Shown in pieces: positions 59,494-64,000 of a stretch of 64,000 bases of DNA (its first letter is position 1; every line of letters begins with the position of its first letter). Both the position numbers and the translations under genes were made by a program. The DNA is from Astropecten irregularis (taxonomy: Eukaryota; Echinodermata; Asteroidea; Paxillosida; Astropectinidae), in assembly GCA_963971285.1 (NCBI GenBank), contig OZ020255.1:12792931-12856930 (forward strand), in the 5' to 3' direction. The notes beneath the pieces were generated by a model. It saw nothing but the letters and a program-made list of their open reading frames with translations. It had not been told where the DNA came from and did not search any database.

Positions 59494-62400
59494 CTGATAT
59501 ACGTAAAAAAAAAAAAAAGATTGTACATATGAGGGAAAACAACACTCTATGAGTATTCAAAGTCAACATAATCTGTTGTAAATTAGCATGTATGTATCTC
59601 CCTGTTCAAGGAGCAGATTGACTTCATACTCATGTGAAGAACAGCAAATGTGCAGCATCAAGTATGTGGTGCAAGCCCATTGATGTATAAACAGAGGGAC
59701 ACTGTCACAAATCTTGCCCCAAACATAGGGGGTTTACGAAATGGAGGCTCAGGTTCAGGCTCCAGCTCCATTTCATGAATCTATTCTAAAATAACAGGTA
59801 TCAAAATAGAGGCATTTAACTGCAGTTCAGAAGTAGATCCTATGGTTTGAAAAAGAAAACAGAGCTTCAGCTTAACCATAACCTATATTTTCAGCATAGG
59901 GATGACAGAACCGGAGCCTGAGCCTCCGTTTCGTAAACACCCCTAGTGGAATGAAAAGCAGCTGAATATAAAGATGGAGCCAAAGTAGATGCTTTGAGGC
60001 AAAGGCTTTTTGCTTGACTGTCCCTAGATCTCATACCTGATACTCTGCGACACACTGGACAGCAGTCACCCTCCTCAAAGACTGGTGCATACCCCTGGGA
60101 CAAAGACAATGAACCATTAGAAATCATAAGACAAAGGCTTGAAGGAAAATATAATATGTAATTATTCCATACAAATTGCAGATTTCTTATTATATATTTG
60201 TGAGCTATTCCAAAAAATTGTCCCATTATCTGCTTCTTTGTGGAACTGCCTGGTGCATGTCTGGTCCATGTTTCACTTCAACCTATAAACTATACAAGTA
60301 ATAAACTGCTGCAAACTGCTCATCAGCCAAAATATTGACCTAAAATGTATAAAATAGTTGGAGTTAGGAGGGCCTAACACATTTAAATCCAGGAGTGGAC
60401 ATACCACACCTCCCATCCGTGATCTTGAATCTCTCATGAAACTTGTACTAACTAAAAATAACTTCTCCTTCATGGATAAACACTATCTACAGGTACATGG
60501 CACAGCAATGGGAACCCGCATGGCCCCCTCCTTTGCATGCATCTTCATGTCAGAACTAGAAGAGCGCATGCTAGCCTCAGCACCTTGCCGCCCCTGGATC
60601 TGGTGGAGGTACATTGATGATGTATTCTTTATCTGGACCAGTGATGAGAATAGCTTAGGTTCTTTCATTAACCACATGAATTCTTTCCACAGGACTATCA
60701 AATTCACAGCAGAAGTCTCTCACCATGAGGCCCACTTCCTTGATGTCACCATCCGAAAGGAAGAGGACACACTAATCACTGACCTGTATTCTAAGCCCAC
60801 AGATACCCACCAGTACCTCCATGCCACCAGCTGCCACCCCAAGCACTGTAAGACTGGTATAGCATATAGTCAGGCCCTCAGACTCAGACGAATCTGTTCT
60901 AATGACTCCGATTTCTCCAAACACACACAGGAACTGAAGAAACACCTAGTTGCAAGAGGCCACAGCTCTCGCAGGGTGCGGAGTGCCATTGAGAGAACTC
61001 GTGCTCTTCCCAGAGCGGCAGTTCTCCAAGAGAAAGCCCCCAGCGATGATTCTTGTACTAATAACAAAGTTGCTCTTGTGACTACTTTCCATCCCTCTCT
61101 TCCCCCATTACGCAGAATCACTAATGATAACCATCACATTCTTCACACTTCAGACCGTCTCCTCAGGGCTATCCCAGAAAAGCCCATCTTGGCCTACAGA
61201 CGTCCCCGCAACCTCCGCGACTTGATTGTCAGGGCTGAGGTCCCACCCACTAATAATGTCTCTTCCCCAATCCAGCATGGCACATTCAAATGTAACTCTA
61301 GATGCGTAGTCTGCCAGCACCATATCCATGAGTCTGATTCTTTCACAGGCAATGGCTCCACCCATAAGACCAAAGGGAATATTACCTGCACTACATCTAA
61401 TGTCATTTATCTCATTTCTTGCAGGGTATGTAACATACAGTACGTGGGTGAAACCAAAAACACCCTCTAGAAACGTTTCTATGGTCACCGGTCTACAGTA
61501 AAAACTCAGAAACTGGACACCCCAGTGGGTTTTCACTTCAATCTCCCTAACCATACAATTTCTGATATGATCTTGCAGGGCATTGAATCACTTGGCCACC
61601 GCAGGGACTTGGTCCGGCAGAGCAGAAAGAAAGTTTGGATTAAGAAATTACGCACTATTCAGCCGAACGGACTAAACCTCCAGGAAGGCAATGACTAATA
61701 TTCTTCTCCTTTTCATTCATCCACAGGTACTCTCTAATCCCTCCTGATTTTTGTATTCCTCTCCTCCCTCTTGCCCATCTTGATCTCCAATCCTCTAATT
61801 AACTCCTTTGTTAATCCCCCACCCCCAGCACCACACTTTCCAACCCCTTTTGTAGTCTGTTACCTTTGATCTTGCCTACCGGACCCCCACCCTTTGTCTG
61901 ACCTATCTTACCCACCCTGACTCTCATACCACCCCTTCCCTTTGTCCATATCCTCTGATCCATTTTATGTATGCTTCCTTCACTTGCATGTTTGTGTTTT
62001 TTTGTCATATAGCCTTTGAGAAAGATCCTGCTAGGATCGAAACGCGTCAGGCCCTCCTAACTTTAAGCATTTGATATATTTCAGGTCATTTTGGCTGATG
62101 AGCAGTTTGCAGCAGTTTATTACTTGTATTGACATTTAAATCCTAGCAGGATCTTTATTTAGCCTTTGATAAAGATCCTGCTAGGATCAAAATGCATCAA
62201 GCCCTCCTAACTCGAACCTATAATCCAGACAGTTTCAAGAAAAATGTCAATTCCTATATTTTTTGCAACCCTGAATTTCTGCAGCTTCTTACCTAGATTG
62301 GCAATAAGCCTTGTTAGGGGCAAACATGCATTATACAAAATAAGAACTGTCATGTTGACACTGGTTTGGAAGGGTTGGTTGCTATTTGGAGCGCCCTCAT

Positions 62401-63771
62401 GAGGCAAATTAGAGGAAACTCAAGGACGTGTAATTATTTGGTTGACTTACAGCTGGGCAGTTGACCCGCTCGCACTCGGTCTTGCACACGGTTTCTCCGT
62501 TGACGCAGGCGCAGACCGCGCATCCGTCCTCCGCCGTCCAGACTTCTCTGTATGCTCGCATCGCGCCCTGCTCATCAAGGCACTCGCATTCCCCGGGCAG
62601 GACGCAGTGTTCGTCGCTGTCGCGGTAGTAGCCAGCCAGGCAGGCACAGGATTCCTCAGGGGACTCCGTGCAGCTGCTGGGGACAGGCATCGGGGCGGTA
62701 CCCAGACTGGAGCTGTGTAAGTTGGAACAGGTTGCAGAGCAGTTGCTGGCTTGGGAGCTCCAGACTTCATTGTCACCACACGCTGCGAGAAATTTCAAGT
62801 ACACAGTATGCTTTACAAATCATTGACAATATGCTATAGTGAATGGCTTGTACATTTTGGCTATTGCCAATCAATCTAACACATATTAGTACTGCCTACA
62901 TCAATGAAGCCACTGGTGGAAAGTTTGCTTACAAAATGAAATTCTGAAAAATTGACTAAAGCGGGATTCGAACAAGCGAGATCCCGAACACCATACCGGA
63001 GCTCTTAACAACTGAGTCACCCAGCCAAATGTTAGTGTGCCTCGTAATAGTCAATTATCTTTGTTCATTTACAATTTTACATTAATGCACAGACTCTTAC
63101 CAATTTCTTTCATAATAAAGGTCCAATTTCACACAAAAAAAACTTAAATCTGGGAGAAAAAAGCCAGCCAGCCATCATCTTTAAAACGAAAGAACTCTAG
63201 CTTTGAACTCACGGCAGTCCAGCAGGTTACAAGCTGCATATTCTACATCTTCTCCTTCACACTGCATACCACCATAGGCTGCCTGGGGATTATTAGGGAA
63301 ACGCTGTCGGTACTTGCCGCCGTCAGCACGTCCACAGGTCGCTGTGCATTCTGACCACTCTGACCACTCGCTCCAGCCACAGTCCACTGCAAATTGACCA
63401 CATTATCTTTAAAACATAATACTGAAACATAAACCTGCTTAAACACCTGTTAGTTGAGAAAGTCAAGCCTTTTGACAAATAATGGCAACAACATGGCACC
63501 AACATTTCTTGTAACTTCTTGTAACCGTGAATATTTAAAAAAATCTTGGCAAGAAAAATAATCAGCTTGCCAAACTAACGCCAATATCAAAATGGCCTGC
63601 TCCATAATCTACCTATTGGCTGTGTGGCAGACTTTACAGTCCCCATGCACTCCAATGCAGCCTTCACAAAAATATCCAATTATAGTAATGATCATAGGTG
63701 GAACCAAAATGATAACAAACGCACCCTTGCAATCTAGATCAGTACAGCTGAAGGAACCACTCACACAGGTA
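59171..63771 (-). CDS. SSPO-like: SCO-spondin-like secreted glycoprotein, C-terminal five exons
   Basis: Deduced join on the minus strand: 63771-63725, 63386-63213, 62782-62451, 60094-60037, 59493-59171. The phases agree at every junction (1, 1, 0, 1). Order: end of a VWC/TIL-type module (CVSGSFSC, DLDC), a thrombospondin type 1 repeat (CGWSEWSEWSEC), a TIL domain followed by the first half of a VWC domain, the VWC end (GDCCPVC) and a C-terminal cystine knot (CDGHC..CSCC..CRC). TSP1, TIL, VWC and CTCK together at the C-terminus are characteristic of SCO-spondin, the giant secreted protein of Reissner's fibre, which is known in vertebrates and reported in some invertebrate deuterostomes. A mucin- or von Willebrand-like protein would not normally carry the WSEWSEW TSP1 repeat. 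The gene continues beyond 64000. Confidence 0.8.
59730..59945. mobile_element. MITE with GTTTACGAAACGGAGGC ends
   Basis: GGGGGTTTACGAAATGGAGG and GAGCCTCCGTTTCGTAAACA are inverted ends, matching 39975-40196. It lies in the last intron of the SCO-spondin-like gene. Confidence 0.8.
60037..60094 (-). CDS. SSPO-like: SCO-spondin-like VWC end exon
   Basis: Acceptor TTTGTCCCAG|G and donor TATCAG|GTATGA, 58 nt, phase 0 to 1. NCPA of the previous exon joins GYAPVFEEGDCCPVC, the VWC terminal signature. It is separated from the previous exon by a 2.36-kb intron that contains the Penelope-like element. Confidence 0.85.
60358..61698 (+). CDS. Penelope-like reverse transcriptase (C-terminal part) with GIY-YIG endonuclease
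   Basis: The open frame of 370 codons starts inside the RT; the true N-terminus, including the first catalytic aspartate motif, is missing. Visible are GTAMGTRMAPSFACIFMSEL (about 48-67), the catalytic box YIDD (85-88), HFLDVTIRK, the family-typical SKPTDTHQYLHATSCHP stretch, a CNSRCVVC zinc-binding linker and VIYLISC..C..QYVGET, the start of a GIY-YIG endonuclease. The endonuclease homology continues past a break to about 61698. The RT groups with the Penelope/telomerase branch rather than LINEs. Not functional as found. Confidence 0.88.
62012..62052 (+). ncRNA. Hammerhead-like motif in the Penelope terminal repeat
   Basis: GCCT, TTGAGAA, one extra A, perfect stem GATCC/GGATC with TGCTA loop, GAAACGCGTC, AGGC. 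Stem I closes as GCCT with AGGC, stem III as AC..GU around GC (or ACGCGT between two molecules), and cleavage would follow GTC. Core positions 3 and 8 are U and A instead of C and G. The extra A before stem II and the A8 change make activity uncertain. Confidence 0.5.
62140..62187. repeat. Perfect 19-bp-arm palindrome at the Penelope end
   Basis: The left arm ATCCTAGCAGGATCTTTAT is mirrored exactly by ATAAAGATCCTGCTAGGAT, with 10 bases between. Both arms are stem II sequences of the terminal repeat, so two repeat ends meet here head to head. Confidence 0.85.
62162..62202 (+). ncRNA. Hammerhead-like motif, second copy at the Penelope end
   Basis: GCCT, TTGATAA, extra A, GATCC/GGATC hairpin, AAAATGCATC, AAGC. 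It again has U3/A8. GAAAC has decayed to AAAAT, so it is probably inactive. Confidence 0.35.
62451..62782 (-). CDS. SSPO-like: SCO-spondin-like TIL plus VWC exon
   Basis: Acceptor TTCTCGCAG|CG and donor CCAGCT|GTAAGT, 332 nt. CGDNEVWSS opens a TIL (trypsin-inhibitor-like) domain of about ten cysteines that closes at CVLPGECEC. VWTAEDGCAVCACVNGETVC then begins a VWC domain that is completed by the next exon. Confidence 0.88.
62935..63066 (-). mobile_element. tRNA-derived SINE in a SCO-spondin-like intron
   Basis: On the minus strand: head GAACAAAGATAATTGACTAT, then TTGGCTGGGTGACTCAGTTG (box A region), CTTGTTCGAATCCCGC (box B) and TAGTCAATTTTTC. Same family as 37110-37225. Confidence 0.8.
63213..63386 (-). 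CDS. SSPO-like: SCO-spondin-like TSP1 exon
   Basis: Acceptor ATTTGCAG|TG and donor TGCC|GTGAGT, 174 nt, symmetric phase 1-1 as expected of a shuffled module. WSEWSEWSEC is the C-mannosylation and heparin-binding signature; the six TSP1 cysteines are all present (CTATCG, MQC, AACNLLDC). Confidence 0.88.
63725..63771 (-). CDS. SSPO-like: SCO-spondin-like short exon
   Basis: Acceptor TTTTAACAG|T and donor CAAGG|GTGCGT, 47 nt, phase 2 to 1. It encodes TCVSGSFSCTDLDCK, which joins in frame to VDCGWSEWSEW of the next exon, the usual lead-in to a TSP1 repeat. The donor is not a strong consensus. Confidence 0.6.
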
Positions 63772-63890
63772 CTGTTAAAAGAAAAAGAAAAGTGGTCCGA
63801 TTATAAACTTAATTCGGGCATTTTCTCAATTCAACTTTTTGATCAATCGTACATTATGAATATTGAAACCAAATAGCTAGGTTACTTGGT

Positions 63891-64000
63891 TTAAAGGTAA
63901 TATCATACTTTGGTTTTTGTGAAAGAAATGCAGCTTTATTGGCAGCAATATCAACCCAAAAAACAAAACAAAAATTAATATCTTTTCACCGTTAATTTTG
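63891..64000. mobile_element. TTAA MITE, cut by the window edge
   Basis: Begins TTAAAGGTAATATCATACTT, followed by GGTTTTTGTGAAAGAAATGC as in the copy at 42251. The rest lies outside the window. Confidence 0.75.

Larger units (their letters stand above)
60287..62205 (+). mobile_element. Penelope-like element, 5'-truncated
   Basis: A retroelement copy of about 1.9 kb inserted antisense in a SCO-spondin-like intron. The right end carries hammerhead-like terminal repeat sequence (62012-62130). The left end (60287-60390) is an inverted copy of the same sequence (GCAAACTGCTCATCAGCC, GTTAGGAGGGCC). Between them is the RT-endonuclease frame. After the frame the DNA is pyrimidine-rich up to 61990. 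Inverted terminal copies and 5' truncation are typical of Penelope-like insertions. Confidence 0.85.

Noticed and set aside
62442-62839. Open frames antisense or shifted to the TIL/VWC exon
   Set aside because: Shadows of a cysteine-rich exon; they cross the splice sites and show no domain.

Overview
This window looks like nuclear DNA from an invertebrate animal, most likely a marine deuterostome (echinoderm, or less likely hemichordate). The evidence is a low coding density, introns with GT..AG borders, a BAMBI-like TGF-beta pseudoreceptor, a SCO-spondin-like C-terminus, a Penelope-like retroelement, tRNA-derived SINEs and a dense set of small inverted-repeat transposons. The species cannot be named from the sequence alone.

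Layout. 1-13 kb: mostly repeats (minisatellite at 1.87-2.45 kb, TTAA-flanked MITEs, hammerhead-like motifs at 6.74 and 7.51 kb). A signal-anchor first exon of a minus-strand gene lies at 13079-13178; its other exons were not found and may lie in or beyond this stretch. 13.2-31 kb: intergenic, filled with MITEs, a 0.93-kb inverted-repeat element and a hAT-like element nested in a foldback MITE. 31.06-45.21 kb: a four-exon minus-strand gene for a BAMBI-like transmembrane pseudoreceptor with a 12.5-kb first intron full of repeats. 47.75-47.9 kb: one orphan minus-strand exon, possibly CUB-like. 52.89-53.98 kb: an intact intronless class A GPCR on the minus strand. 59.17-63.77 kb: the last five exons found of a minus-strand SCO-spondin-like secreted glycoprotein (end of a TIL/VWC-type module, TSP1, TIL, VWC, C-terminal cystine knot); the gene continues past the right edge. 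A 5'-truncated Penelope-like element sits antisense in one of its introns.

The supported genes all act at the cell surface or outside the cell, but nothing here shows that they are co-regulated. The least expected material is in the repeats: a scattered set of hammerhead-ribozyme-like motifs, several in inverted head-to-head pairs, linked to Penelope-like sequence; about fifteen copies of a MITE family that uses TTAA targets; and a strong excess of the octamer TAGGCCTA. Exon joins were deduced by eye from splice signals, phase and domain continuity, not from transcripts.
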